From positions 1,488,001-1,552,000 of the forward strand of contig NZ_JBMSEB010000001.1 of the NCBI RefSeq assembly GCF_049446075.1: a stretch of 64,000 bases of DNA, read 5' to 3'. The stretch comes from Humibacter sp049446075. GTDB lineage: Bacteria > Actinomycetota > Actinomycetes > Actinomycetales > Microbacteriaceae. Of this stretch, positions 36,640 through 45,705 are shown one piece after another; position 1 is the first letter of the stretch; each line of letters begins with the position of its first letter. Position numbers and translations under genes: made by a program. Below the pieces are notes generated by a model that was not told the DNA's origin, searched no databases, and worked only from the letters and a program-made list of their open reading frames with translations.

Positions 36640-37800
36640 TCACGTGTCGTAGTCGACGACGACCTTCTCACTCGTCGGAATCGACTGGCAGGTCAGCACG
36701 TATCCGCGGTCCAGCTCGTCCTGCTCGAGCGCGTAGTTCTCCACCATGTCCACGGTGCCCTCGCGCAGAACGGCTCTGCACGTGCCGCACACGCCGCCGG
36801 CACAGGCGAACGGCACATCCCCCCGCACCCGGAGCGCCGCGTTGAGGATGCTCTCCCGCGCGTGCGCGGCGCTCGTCACCGTCGACGTGGTGCCGTCGAG
36901 CCGGAACGAGATCGTGCACGTCTGCTCGCCCGGGTCCACGGCGATCGGCCTGCCGCGCTGGGGTGCCGGGCTTCCGGGCTCCCCCGTGGTGAAGAGCTCG
37001 TAACGGATGCTCTCCGCCGGCACCCCGCGCGCCCCAAGCACGTCTCTGCACAGCTGCACCAGCTCGAACGGCCCGCAGAGGAACCACTCGTCCACATCCG
37101 CAACCGGCAGCAGCCGGTCCAGGATCAGGTTCAGCTTGTCGGCGTCCAGCCGGCCGCTCAGCAGGTCGGAGCTGCGGCGCTCCCTCGTGAGCACGTGGTA
37201 CAGCGCCAGTCGTGACGGGTAGCGGTCCTTCAGGTCGGCCAGCTCATCGACGAACATCGTGTCCATCGCGGTGCGATTCGAATAGACGAGCGAGAACCGG
37301 GTGTCGTCCGAGGCGGCGAGCACGCTCTGCGCGAGCGCGATGACGGGCGTGATGCCGCTGCCTGCCGCGATGGCCGCGCAGTGTGCCCGGCTGTCGTGAG
37401 CCGGGCTGTCGGCGACCACGCGCGACGTGAACCGGCCCTCCGGACTCATCACCTCGAGCGTCATCCCCGGTTGCAGCTTCTCCAGCGCCCAGGTCGAGAA
37501 CACGCCGCCCAGGTCACGCTTGATCGCGACCCGCAGTTCGCCGAGCGGTTCGTCCGGGGTCGGCGCCTGGCAGATCGAGAAGCTGCGGCGCAGCATGTCG
37601 CCGCCGATCCGCGTGCGAATGGCGATGTACTGCCCGGGCTCGTAGTCGTACGCATGCGCCAACTCATCGGGGACGGCGAAAGCGACCTCGATGGCATCCG
37701 GGGTGAGCCTGCGCACCGCCGAGACCGTAAGCGTGTGGAACGCGCCTCGGCGCTTCGACTGGGAAGGGAGGGGGGATGATGCGGTGGTCGCAGCGCGCAT
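36640..37800 (-). CDS. paaE: Phenylacetyl-CoA epoxidase, reductase subunit PaaE
   Basis: 386 residues from ATG 37800. Ferredoxin-NADP reductase module (FAD: RRSFSIC; NADP: AAIAAGSGITPVIALAQSVL) then a plant-type 2Fe-2S domain with CAGGVCGTC and a fourth Cys in VLTCQS. It passes electrons from NADPH to the PaaA di-iron centre. The ATG overlaps the PaaD stop as TGATG. Confidence 0.94.
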   Translation of the reverse strand: MRAATTASSPLPSQSKRRGAFHTLTVSAVRRLTPDAIEVAFAVPDELAHAYDYEPGQYIAIRTRIGGDMLRRSFSICQAPTPDEPLGELRVAIKRDLGGVFSTWALEKLQPGMTLEVMSPEGRFTSRVVADSPAHDSRAHCAAIAAGSGITPVIALAQSVLAASDDTRFSLVYSNRTAMDTMFVDELADLKDRYPSRLALYHVLTRERRSSDLLSGRLDADKLNLILDRLLPVADVDEWFLCGPFELVQLCRDVLGARGVPAESIRYELFTTGEPGSPAPQRGRPIAVDPGEQTCTISFRLDGTTSTVTSAAHARESILNAALRVRGDVPFACAGGVCGTCRAVLREGTVDMVENYALEQDELDRGYVLTCQSIPTSEKVVVDYDT

Positions 37801-38333
37801 CAGTGCGCCTTGAAGTGGTCGAACGGCTCGCCGCACCTCTGGCACACGTACAGTGCCTTGCACGAGGTCGACCCGAAGCGCGACACTTCGCGCGTGTGCA
37901 ACGACCCGCAGTGCGGACAGCGGATGCCCAGCCCGAGCCCCACTCGACCCTCGCTTCGAGCGGCGGGCGGTGCGATGCCGAACGCCTCCAGCTTCGCCTT
38001 GGCGCTGTCGCTCATCCAGTCGGTGGTCCACGCCGGTGCGAGTACGGTGCGCACCTCAACGCGCGGATACCCGGCGGCGGCGAGCGCCGACACGATGTCG
38101 TCTCGGATCGCGTCGACCGCGGGACACCCTGAGTACGTGGGCGTGATCTCCACCCGCACGGTGGCGGCCTCGCCATCGCCGACGACCCGCACCGAGCGCA
38201 GCACGCCGAGGTCTTCGATCGTGAGCACCGGAACCTCCGGGTCGCACACCTCGGCCGCAAGCGCCCATGCGCGGCGCTCGGCGCTGTCCACCGGCTCCCG
38301 GCGCTCGGCCGCGTCCGCCGACTCCATCACCAT
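37800..38333 (-). CDS. paaD: Phenylacetate degradation protein PaaD
   Basis: 177 residues from ATG 38333; an ATG at 38327 overlaps the paaC stop as TGATG and may be the true start. An MIP18/DUF59-like N-terminal domain (DPEVPVLTIEDLGVLRSVRV, TYSGCPAVDAI) is followed by a four-cysteine C-terminus (CPHCG, YVCQRCGEPFDHF). PaaD is thought to mature an iron-sulfur or di-iron centre of the epoxidase complex. Confidence 0.93.
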   Translation of the reverse strand: MVMESADAAERREPVDSAERRAWALAAEVCDPEVPVLTIEDLGVLRSVRVVGDGEAATVRVEITPTYSGCPAVDAIRDDIVSALAAAGYPRVEVRTVLAPAWTTDWMSDSAKAKLEAFGIAPPAARSEGRVGLGLGIRCPHCGSLHTREVSRFGSTSCKALYVCQRCGEPFDHFKAH

Positions 38334-39148
38334 GTCGCCCCCGGATGCCGCCTAGCGAGCACCTGCATCTCCGCCAGCAGGTGCCCGAACGCCTCGGTGT
38401 GCACGCCGTCGCGTCCGCCTCCCCTGGCACCCGGAAGCCCGGGCACCTCGAGTCCGGACTCTGCGATCACGGCGGGCACGGTGCGGTCGAACGCGTCTCG
38501 CAGGCTCTCCGGCGGCACCGCGATGCCGTCGAGCGTGGCGAGCGACGCATCCGAACGGAACAGCTCGTCGACGAACGGCCACATGGCATCCAGACCAGCC
38601 TGCATGCGCTCGTGGGAGACATCCGTTCCCAGGCCGAGGCGCCGGACCCACTGCACGCTGTGATCGACGTGGTACTCGACCTCCTTCGCGGCCTTGGCGG
38701 CGATCGCCGCGAGCGTCGGGTCGGCGGATGCCTGCAGCCGCCGGTACAGCGCGTCGAAGTACACGGAGGCGATGAGTTGTCTCGCGATGGTGTGGGCGAA
38801 GTCACCGTTGGGGCGCTCGAACAGCTGGTGGTTGCGGAATTCGGACTCGTCGCGGAAGTACGCCAGGTCATCCTCTGTCTTGCCCCACGCCGAGCCGGCG
38901 TAGGTGAGCAGCGACCTCGCGTGGCCGAGCAGGTCGAGGCCGATGTTCGCGAGCGCGACGTCTTCCTCCAGCTCGGGGGCGTGCGCGATCCACTCGCCGA
39001 GGCGCTGGGCCAGGATCAACGCGTCGTCGCCGAGCGCGAGTGCGTATCGGGCTACCTCGTCGCTCGGGCGGTCGAGGCCCTCGGCGAGTTCGCGCTCGAT
39101 CGTTTCGGCCGAGACGGCGGTGGAGATGGGTCGGCTGGTGTGTCTCAT
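38327..39148 (-). CDS. paaC: Phenylacetyl-CoA epoxidase, structural subunit PaaC
   Basis: 273 residues from ATG 39148. Ferritin-like four-helix protein: LGDDALILAQRLGEWIAHAP, ELEEDVALANIGLDLLGHAR, DLAYFRDESEFRNHQLFERP. PaaC pairs with PaaA in the (PaaAC)2 core but lacks the catalytic iron. Stop overlaps paaD; the start lies 2 bases after paaB. Confidence 0.95.
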   Translation of the reverse strand: MRHTSRPISTAVSAETIERELAEGLDRPSDEVARYALALGDDALILAQRLGEWIAHAPELEEDVALANIGLDLLGHARSLLTYAGSAWGKTEDDLAYFRDESEFRNHQLFERPNGDFAHTIARQLIASVYFDALYRRLQASADPTLAAIAAKAAKEVEYHVDHSVQWVRRLGLGTDVSHERMQAGLDAMWPFVDELFRSDASLATLDGIAVPPESLRDAFDRTVPAVIAESGLEVPGLPGARGGGRDGVHTEAFGHLLAEMQVLARRHPGATW

Positions 39149-39150
39149 GG

Positions 39151-39474
39151 CTAGAGGTGCGGCACCCCCTCTGAGTCGGTGTAGTACGTGGCGTGACGGA
39201 ATTCCTTGCCCTCCGCTGACTCGAAGAACGCCCCGCGGGCATCCACGTCCGAAGCGGTGATCGCGCTCGAGGGCACCACCCAGACGGAGACGCCTTCGCC
39301 GCGCCGGGTGTAGACGTCGCGGGCGTTGCGCACGGCCATGACGGCATCGGGCGCGTGGAGGGATCCGGCGTGAACGTGCGAAAGGCCTCTCGCAGAGCGG
39401 ATGAACACCTCCCACAGCGGCCACGTCTCCCGGCCGCCCGTCGTGCCTTGCGCCTGCTCGTCGGAGGCGGCCAT
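39151..39474 (-). CDS. paaB: Phenylacetyl-CoA epoxidase subunit PaaB
   Basis: 107 residues from ATG 39474. WPLWEVFIRSARGLSHVHAG and NARDVYTRRGEGVSVWVVPS are the PaaB signatures. PaaB bridges the PaaAC dimers. Its ATG overlaps the paaA stop (TGATG). The frame remains open upstream because it runs out-of-frame in paaA. Confidence 0.94.
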   Translation of the reverse strand: MAASDEQAQGTTGGRETWPLWEVFIRSARGLSHVHAGSLHAPDAVMAVRNARDVYTRRGEGVSVWVVPSSAITASDVDARGAFFESAEGKEFRHATYYTDSEGVPHL

Positions 39475-40541
39475 CACGCGATCCTCACCAGGCGGGCCGA
39501 GCGGTCGGCATCCTGCCGTTCGGCATACGCCCTCGCGGCCTCGCGCACCCAGGCGCCGTCCTCGTGGGCCGCCCGGCGGTTCTCCAGTCGAACGGTGTTG
39601 GCCTGGCCGTGGCCGGCGAGCACGTCGTAGAACTCGTCCCAGTCGAGTTCGCCGAAGTCGTAGTGGCCGCGCTCCTCGTTCCACCTCAGATCCGGGTCGG
39701 GCAGCGTGACGCCGAGCACCTCGGCCTGAGGCACGATCATGTCGACGAACCGCTGCCGCAGGTCGTCGTTGCTGAAGCGCTTGATCTTCCACCCCATGCT
39801 GCGCTGCGAGTTCGGGGACTCGCCGTCGGGCGGCCCGAACATCATGAGTGCAGGTGCGTACCAGCGGTTCACGGATTCCTGCGCCATGCGCCGCTGTTCC
39901 TCGGTGCCGCGCATGAGCGTGAGCAGAATCTCGAAGCCCTGCCGCTGATGGAACGACTCCTCCTTGCAGATGCGCACCATCGCCCGGCCGTAAGGCCCGT
40001 AGGAACAGCGGCAGAGCGGCACCTGATTGCAGATCGCGGCGCCGTCGACCAGCCATCCGATCGACCCCATGTCGGCCCACGTGGGAGTGGTGTAGTTGAA
40101 GATCGACGAGTACTTCGCCTTGCCGCTCAGCAACTGCTCGTACATGGTCTCGCGATCGATGCCGAGCGTCTCAGTGGCCGAGTACAGGTAGAGCCCGTGG
40201 CCTGCCTCGTCCTGCACCTTGGCCATCAGGATCGCCTTCCGCTTGAGGCTCGGCGCCCGGGTGATCCAGTTGCCTTCCGGCTGCATGCCGATGATCTCGG
40301 AGTGGGCATGCTGCGACATCTGCCTGATGAGCGTCTTGCGGTACGCCTCCGGCATCCAGTCCGTGGGCTCGACGCGGGAGTCCTGCTCGATGAGCCGCTG
40401 GAACGTGAGCTCCTCCGCGGTCGGATGGGCCACCGGCGAGTCGGAGGCAGCGGTCCGCGAAACCGCCGTCCGTGATTCGGATGCGGCACCCGCGGCGGCC
40501 GGTCGCGTCTCATCCCCAGGCATCCCGCTTGCTGTCGTCAT
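39474..40541 (-). CDS. paaA: Phenylacetyl-CoA epoxidase, catalytic subunit PaaA
   Basis: 355 residues; about 45 residues of Ala/Ser/Thr-rich extension precede the conserved TAEELTFQRLIEQDSRVEPT. Di-iron ligands are visible in KVQDEAGHGLYLYSA (Glu112, His115) and RICKEESFHQRQGFEI. PaaA with PaaBCE uses O2 and NADPH to form the 1,2-epoxide of phenylacetyl-CoA. First gene of the paaABCDE-paaG operon. An operator-like 22-base site and three direct repeats lie upstream. Confidence 0.95.
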   Translation of the reverse strand: MTTASGMPGDETRPAAAGAASESRTAVSRTAASDSPVAHPTAEELTFQRLIEQDSRVEPTDWMPEAYRKTLIRQMSQHAHSEIIGMQPEGNWITRAPSLKRKAILMAKVQDEAGHGLYLYSATETLGIDRETMYEQLLSGKAKYSSIFNYTTPTWADMGSIGWLVDGAAICNQVPLCRCSYGPYGRAMVRICKEESFHQRQGFEILLTLMRGTEEQRRMAQESVNRWYAPALMMFGPPDGESPNSQRSMGWKIKRFSNDDLRQRFVDMIVPQAEVLGVTLPDPDLRWNEERGHYDFGELDWDEFYDVLAGHGQANTVRLENRRAAHEDGAWVREAARAYAERQDADRSARLVRIA

Positions 40542-40603
40542 CGTTCACCCCTGTCGGTGCGGTCTTTCCTCCGGCCCATCTGGCGCCGGCACTTCGTCGT
40601 GCC

Positions 40604-40694
40604 CTGCCGCATTCGCACGTGAATCGCTCCATCCGCCGTTGGACTGCCGCATTAGCCCGTGAACTCCACCCACCATTAGCCCGTGAATTCCACC
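40604..40694. repeat. Three imperfect direct repeats upstream of paaA
   Basis: Copies at 40604-40631, 40644-40670 and 40674-40694 share CATTAGCCCGTGAACTCC (first copy CATTCGCACGTGAATCGCTCC); the first two also share the lead CTGCCG. They lie 60-150 bases before the paaA start, on the paaA side of the operator, and could be part of its leader or extra regulator sites. Confidence 0.55.
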
Positions 40695-40709
40695 ACCACA
40701 GAACCTTAT

Positions 40710-40731
40710 ACTGACCGAACGTTCAGTTAGT
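40710..40731. promoter_or_regulatory. PaaR-type operator between paaA and paaI
   Basis: 22 bases with half-sites ACTGACCG and CAGTTAGT around a GAACGTTC core. Compared with the motif I recall for Corynebacterium glutamicum PaaR (ACTNACCG ... CGGTNAGT), 21 of 22 fixed or free positions agree. It lies in an AT-rich stretch (TTATACTGACC...TAGTATATTG) that looks like a promoter, between the divergent paaA and paaI genes. Confidence 0.7.
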
Positions 40732-40839
40732 ATATTGTGCCATGCGGGACACGGACAAGGTTCGTCCCCGAGCCGCCGGCCACGGGCATCCGCTGTTCCG
40801 CCGGCGCCTGCGGCGTTCGACGATGAGCGAGGAGCGTGC

Positions 40840-41289
40840 ATGAGCAGCCAGACGATGATGCAGCGTGACAGGGCGTCCACGGGTCTCGGCATCGAGGTGA
40901 TCACCGACGAAGCCGGCTACGCCGTCGTGCGGATGCCCGTGCGCGACGACATGCTCAACGGTTTCGACATCATCCACGGCGGCCTGGTCTTCGCGCTGGC
41001 AGACACCGCCTTCGCGATCGCGTGCAACGAGGACGACGACGTCACAGTGGCCGCCGGCGCAGACATCACCTTTCTCAAGTCCACGACCGCCGGCTCGGTT
41101 CTGACCGCGACGGCACGGCGAGTGGTACGGCGCGGTCGCACCGGTGTGTACGACGTCAGCGTCGTCGACGAGACGGGCGACGCCGTCGCCGAGTTCCGCG
41201 GGCGCTCGGTCACCACCCGCCGCACCGCACCGCCCACCACCCTCACCCCGGCCCCTACCCCCAGTCCCAGCCCCAGAGACCGCCACTGA
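40840..41289 (+). CDS. paaI: Phenylacetic acid degradation thioesterase PaaI
   Basis: 149 residues from ATG 40840, with GAGGAG 5-6 bases upstream. Hotdog fold: LNGFDIIHGGLVFALADTAF has the HGG...D active site of PaaI, and AADITFLKSTTAGSVL follows. It hydrolyses stalled CoA esters of the pathway (for example after premature release). The last 20 residues are Pro/Thr-rich. Divergent from paaA, upstream of paaK with a 20-bp palindrome between. Confidence 0.9.
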   Translation: MSSQTMMQRDRASTGLGIEVITDEAGYAVVRMPVRDDMLNGFDIIHGGLVFALADTAFAIACNEDDDVTVAAGADITFLKSTTAGSVLTATARRVVRRGRTGVYDVSVVDETGDAVAEFRGRSVTTRRTAPPTTLTPAPTPSPSPRDRH

Positions 41290-41309
41290 GACTTGGCGTA
41301 CGCCAAGTC
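41290..41309. promoter_or_regulatory. Perfect 20-bp palindrome between paaI and paaK
   Basis: GACTTGGCGTACGCCAAGTC, self-complementary over all 20 bases with no loop. It begins at the last base of the paaI stop codon and lies 41 bases before the paaK ATG. The absence of a loop and U-tract argues against a terminator; an operator for a dimeric regulator is the simplest reading. Confidence 0.6.
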
Positions 41310-41350
41310 AGGTGGGGAGACACCAGCACCACCGAACGCGGGAGACGTCG

Positions 41351-42673
41351 ATGACGACGACACAGGCAGCGCCGCTGCGGATGACCCCGGCCGATCCGGA
41401 CTCGCTCGATCCCGAGGAGCGGCTCGACGTCGATGCCCTGCGCGCGCTCCAGCTCGAGCGGCTGCAGTGGACGGTGCGCCACGCGTACGACAACGTGCCG
41501 CTGTACACGCGCAAACTCGACGAGGCGGGGGTGAAGCCATCAGACATCCGCTCGCTCGACGACATTCGGCTGCTGCCCTTCACCACCAAGGCCGACCTGC
41601 GCGAGACGTATCCGTTCGGCATGTTCGCCGTGCCGATGTCCCGGGTGGCGCGCATCCACGCGTCGAGCGGCACGACCGGCCGCCCCACCGTGGTGGGTTA
41701 CACACTCGGCGACCTCGACCGCTGGGCGTCGCTGGTCGCGCGGAGCCTGCGGGCATCCGGCGTGCGGCCAGGCATGAAGGTGCACAACGCCTACGGTTAC
41801 GGACTCTTCACCGGCGGACTCGGCGCGCACGCAGGCATCGAACGGCTCGGCGCCACCGTCATCCCGGTCTCCGGCGGGCAAACGGCACGGCAGGTGCAGC
41901 TCATCGCGGACTTCGAGCCCGACGTCATCATGTGTACGCCGAGCTATCTGCTCACGATCGCGGATGCCATGGAGCAGGCCGGAATCGATCCCCGCTCGAC
42001 GAGTCTGAAGGTCGCGATCCTCGGCGCAGAGCCCTGGACGAACGAGCTTCGGCACGCCATCGAGCAGCGCATGGGCATCGACGCGGTCGACATCTACGGG
42101 CTCAGCGAGGTCATGGGACCGGGAGTCGCCAACGAGTGCGTGGAGACCAAAGACGGACCGCATATCTGGGAAGACCACTTCCTGCCGGAGGTGATCGGCG
42201 AGAACGGCGATCCGCTGCCAGACGGCGAGCGCGGCGAGCTCGTGTTCACCTCGCTCACGAAGGAGGCGTTCCCCGTGCTGCGCTACCGCACGCGCGACCT
42301 CACGCGCCTGCTGCCCGGCACGGCGAGGCCCGCCATGCGCCGCATCGAGAAGATCACCGGACGCAACGACGACATGATCATCCTGCGCGGGGTCAACCTG
42401 TTCCCCACGCAGATCGAGGAGCTCGTGCTCGGCATCGAGACGCTCACGCCGCACTTCGTGCTCGAGCTGACGAAGGCTGGGGCACTGGATGCCATGACGG
42501 TGCGCATCGAACGTCACCCCGGTCTTCCCCGCGAGACGTGCGAAGCAGCCGCCGTCGTGCTGGCCGAGCGCATCAAGAGCCGTCTCGGCTCCACTGTGGA
42601 CGTCGAACTCGAGGAACCGGGCACGCTTCCGCGCAGCGAGGGCAAGTACAAGCGCGTGTACGACCTGCGATGA
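41351..42673 (+). CDS. paaK: Phenylacetate-CoA ligase
   Basis: 440 residues from ATG 41351. The AMP-binding loop is HASSGTTGRPTVVGYT; AYGYGLFTGGLGAHAG, DIYGLSEVMGPGVANEC and the C-terminal KITGRNDDMIILRGVNLFPT are PaaK hallmarks. It activates phenylacetate with ATP and CoA, the entry step of the pathway. It follows paaI on the plus strand and precedes the TetR gene; hairpin element B lies downstream. Confidence 0.95.
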   Translation: MTTTQAAPLRMTPADPDSLDPEERLDVDALRALQLERLQWTVRHAYDNVPLYTRKLDEAGVKPSDIRSLDDIRLLPFTTKADLRETYPFGMFAVPMSRVARIHASSGTTGRPTVVGYTLGDLDRWASLVARSLRASGVRPGMKVHNAYGYGLFTGGLGAHAGIERLGATVIPVSGGQTARQVQLIADFEPDVIMCTPSYLLTIADAMEQAGIDPRSTSLKVAILGAEPWTNELRHAIEQRMGIDAVDIYGLSEVMGPGVANECVETKDGPHIWEDHFLPEVIGENGDPLPDGERGELVFTSLTKEAFPVLRYRTRDLTRLLPGTARPAMRRIEKITGRNDDMIILRGVNLFPTQIEELVLGIETLTPHFVLELTKAGALDAMTVRIERHPGLPRETCEAAAVVLAERIKSRLGSTVDVELEEPGTLPRSEGKYKRVYDLR

Positions 42674-42702
42674 GCATCCGTTTCCACCCTCACGGCCCCG
42701 TG

Positions 42703-42779
42703 CGAAAACAGGCAGGAAAGCGCGTTCCTCGTGAGAGCAGGCAAGATGCTCCTGTCCTTGCGCGGTTTGCCTGTTTTCG
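42703..42779. repeat. Long-arm hairpin element B
   Basis: CGAAAACAGGCA (42703-42714) and TGCCTGTTTTCG (42768-42779) are perfect 12-bp inverted copies around a 53-base loop. Located between paaK and the TetR gene, both on the plus strand. No U-tract. Confidence 0.7.
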
Positions 42780-42830
42780 GGTGATGCCGAGTTGTGCGCG
42801 GACGCCCACTCACAGGCTGGAAGACTGAGG

Positions 42831-43460
42831 ATGATGACCGAGACGAAGCCAGAAACTGCGACGAGGCGCGGGCGTCCGGGGTACGACCAGCGGGGCATCC
42901 TCGAGGTCGCCGTCGCCGCGTTCAACGAGTTCGGTTACGACGCGACGTCGGTCGGGGTGCTGGCCGAGCGGCTGGGCCTGTCGAAGTCCGCGATCTACCA
43001 CCACGTCGCATCCAAAGACGAGCTGCTGCGGCTGGCGCTTGACGAGGCGCTCGATGGGCTCGAGGGCGTTCTGCTCGAGCCCGGCGCACGCTCAGGTGCC
43101 GCCGCCGACCGCCTCGCACACGTGCTGCGCGGCGCCGTGCTGGTGCTGGTGGAGCGACTGCCCTACGTCACCCTGCTGCTGCGCGTACGCGGCAACACCG
43201 AGGTGGAGCGAGCCGCTCTCGCGAGGCGCCGGTCGTTCGACCGTTCGGTCGCCGCGCTCGTGGAGGATGCCCGCGACGAGGGATCCCTGCGCGCCGACAT
43301 CGACCCAGGCGTCGTCACCCGGCTCCTGTTCGGCATGATCAACTCGATCGTCGAGTGGTACCGCCCAGGCGGCCCGGAGGGCGCGGAACAGCTCGCCGAC
43401 GACGTACTCACCGTCGCCCTCGACGGACTGCGGGTCGCTACTCCTTCGCCACGAGCGTGA
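42831..43460 (+). CDS. paaR: TetR family regulator, probable PaaR repressor of the paa genes
   Basis: 209 residues from ATG 42831 (MMTETKPETATRRGRPGYDQ); ATG 42834 is equally possible. The helix-turn-helix is SVGVLAERLGLSKSAIYHHV, followed by SKDELLRLALDEALDGLEG. Its position inside the paa cluster and the three TetR-like palindromes in front of paa units support a phenylacetyl-CoA-responsive repressor. The 3' end overlaps the convergent paaZ by 23 bases. Confidence 0.82.
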   Translation: MMTETKPETATRRGRPGYDQRGILEVAVAAFNEFGYDATSVGVLAERLGLSKSAIYHHVASKDELLRLALDEALDGLEGVLLEPGARSGAAADRLAHVLRGAVLVLVERLPYVTLLLRVRGNTEVERAALARRRSFDRSVAALVEDARDEGSLRADIDPGVVTRLLFGMINSIVEWYRPGGPEGAEQLADDVLTVALDGLRVATPSPRA

Positions 43461-45495
43461 GCACGTCGTAGGTCGCCACGGCCTCGTCGCGCTGGTTCGT
43501 CAACACGGCGTCCCAGCGCACCTCGCCGTAGCCGTCGGTCTCGCGCGGCGTTATCTGCTTCGCCGTGAGATCCACGCGGATGCTGTCGCCAGGCGAGACG
43601 GGCGTGAGGAACCGCAGGTTCTCCAGGCCGTAGTTCGCCAGCACCGGGCCCGGATCCGGGTCGACGAAGAGCCCGGCCGCGAACGAGACCAGCAGGTATC
43701 CGTGCGCCACGCGCCCTGGGAAGAACGGGTTCGCCGCGGCCGCCTCTTCGTCCATGTGCGCGTAGAACGTGTCGCCTGTGAACTCTGCGAAGTGCTCGAT
43801 GTCGGCAAGCGTCACCTCACGAGGCTGCGACGACACCCGGTCGCCGATGCGCAACTGGGCGAGCGACTTGCGGAACGGATGCCCGTCATCCGAGTTCGAT
43901 GCGGCTCCCGGATGCCACTCTCCTGTGATGGCCGTGAGCATGTCGGGCGAGCCCTGGATGGCGGTGCGCTGCATGTGGTGCAGCACCGCACGGATGCCGC
44001 CAAGCTCCTCGCCCCCACCAGCGCGCCCCGGTCCGCCGTGCACGAGGTGCGAGACGGGCGAGCCGTGGCCCGTCGACGTGCGGGCATCGTCGCGGTCCAG
44101 CACCAGGACACGCCCGTTGTACGCCGCGATGCCGGTGACGAGCTCGGCCACCTCGGTCGCATCGTGCGATGCGACGCTCGTGACGAGCGAGCCCCGGCCC
44201 GCGGCGACCAGGTCGATGGCCTCCTGCGTGGTGTCGTAGCCGAGCACGCTGGCGGCAGGACCGAACGCCTCGATCGTGTGCACGGCATCCGTCCACGGAT
44301 CGTCGAAGGCGAGCAGCACTGGCGCCACGAACGCACCGCTCGGATCGGCTGCCTCGGTTCCATCCGCCCGCCGCACGACCGGGTCGTCCAGGTCGCCGTA
44401 CACGATGCGGCCGCCTGCGTCGACGAGCCGTCGGAGCTGACGCAGCACCTCGTCGCGTTGCTGCGCCGACACCAGCGGACCCATGGTCACACCCTCCGCG
44501 CGCGGGTCGCCGAGCACCACCTTGCTGTCGAGCCGCTCGCCGATCGCCGTCACCACGTCATCCCGCAGCGCGCTCGGCACGATCAGGCGCCGGATCGCCG
44601 TGCACTTCTGCCCGGCCTTCACGGTCAGCTCGATGACCACGCCCCGCACGAACGCGTCGAACTCGGGTGTGCCTGGACCGGCATCCCTGCCGAGCACCGA
44701 CGCGTTGATCGAATCGGTCTCGCTTGTGAACCGCACCCCTCCGGTCTGCACCGAATCGTGTGCGCGCAGGCGCTCGGCTGTCGAAGCGGAGCCCGTGAAC
44801 GACACGATGTCCCCCAGCCTCAGGTTGTCGAACAGGTCGGGCACGCCTCCGGTCACGAGCTGCAGCGAACCGTCTGGCAGCAGCCCGGAGTCGACGAGGA
44901 TGCGCACGAACGCCTCGGTCACGTAGGCGGTCGGCGTCGCGGGCTTCACGAGCGACGGCACGCCCGCGAGGAACGCGGGGGCGAACTTCTCCAGCGGTCC
45001 CCACATCGGAAAGTTGAACGCGTTGATCTGCACAGCCGCGCCGGGCAGGCGCGTGTAGACGTGCCTGCCGAGGAACGACCCGTCCTTCGACAGCCGCTCC
45101 GGTGCACCGTCGACGACCAGCTGCGTGTTCGGCAGCTCGCGCCTGCCCTTCGAGGAGTAGGTGAAGAGCACGCCGATGCCGCCATCGACATCGACCATGG
45201 CATCCGTCTTCGTCGTACCGCTCACCGCACACAGCTCGTACAGCTCCTGCTTGCGCTCGGTGAGCGCCTGCGCCAACTGTTTCAGCAGGATCGCGCGCTG
45301 ATGGAAGGTCAGGCGGCCGAGAGATGCCTGCCCCACCGTTCGTGCATACTCGAGCGCCCCTGCCAGATCGAGCCCGTTCGTGCCGACATGCGTCACCACC
45401 TCGCCGGTCGACGCGTCGCGCACGGCCACGACGTCGGTGTCGTCGCCTGGCGTCCACCAGGATCCCTGCACGTAGCTGGGCAGTATGTCGGTCAT
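43438..45495 (-). CDS. paaZ: Bifunctional oxepin-CoA hydrolase / semialdehyde dehydrogenase PaaZ
   Basis: 685 residues, as in E. coli PaaZ. The aldehyde dehydrogenase domain covers about 1-520 with Glu259 (TSETDSINASVLG) and nucleophile Cys298 (KAGQKCTAIRR). The MaoC-type hydratase domain follows, with Asp575 and His580 (DTFYAHMD) at the spacing of the E. coli residues. It opens the oxepin-CoA ring and oxidises the aldehyde to 3-oxo-5,6-dehydrosuberyl-CoA. GGGAGG precedes the ATG. Divergent from a thioesterase gene, with an operator-like palindrome between. Confidence 0.95.
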   Translation of the reverse strand: MTDILPSYVQGSWWTPGDDTDVVAVRDASTGEVVTHVGTNGLDLAGALEYARTVGQASLGRLTFHQRAILLKQLAQALTERKQELYELCAVSGTTKTDAMVDVDGGIGVLFTYSSKGRRELPNTQLVVDGAPERLSKDGSFLGRHVYTRLPGAAVQINAFNFPMWGPLEKFAPAFLAGVPSLVKPATPTAYVTEAFVRILVDSGLLPDGSLQLVTGGVPDLFDNLRLGDIVSFTGSASTAERLRAHDSVQTGGVRFTSETDSINASVLGRDAGPGTPEFDAFVRGVVIELTVKAGQKCTAIRRLIVPSALRDDVVTAIGERLDSKVVLGDPRAEGVTMGPLVSAQQRDEVLRQLRRLVDAGGRIVYGDLDDPVVRRADGTEAADPSGAFVAPVLLAFDDPWTDAVHTIEAFGPAASVLGYDTTQEAIDLVAAGRGSLVTSVASHDATEVAELVTGIAAYNGRVLVLDRDDARTSTGHGSPVSHLVHGGPGRAGGGEELGGIRAVLHHMQRTAIQGSPDMLTAITGEWHPGAASNSDDGHPFRKSLAQLRIGDRVSSQPREVTLADIEHFAEFTGDTFYAHMDEEAAAANPFFPGRVAHGYLLVSFAAGLFVDPDPGPVLANYGLENLRFLTPVSPGDSIRVDLTAKQITPRETDGYGEVRWDAVLTNQRDEAVATYDVLTLVAKE

Positions 45496-45614
45496 GCTGT
45501 GCCTCCCTTGCTGCTGATCACACTCGCGAATCGGCTCTCGTGCGCCCGGACTACGGGTGACGCCGACGGTCGCGGCACGAGGCTGTGGTCTCGCGGAATC
45601 GGACGGTGCTGATA

Positions 45615-45636
45615 CCCTGCCGAACGTTCGGTCGGT
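45615..45636. promoter_or_regulatory. PaaR-type operator between paaZ and a thioesterase gene
   Basis: Core CCGAACGTTCGG (45620-45631) is a perfect 12-base palindrome; over the 22-base PaaR-like motif about 18 positions agree. It lies 120 bases upstream of paaZ and 70 bases upstream of the divergent thioesterase. Confidence 0.65.
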
Positions 45637-45705
45637 CCCTGACGGACCGACTGCGGCTCACTCGGCCGACTCGCGGTCGGCAAGACGAACGGATCGGGGT
45701 GCACG

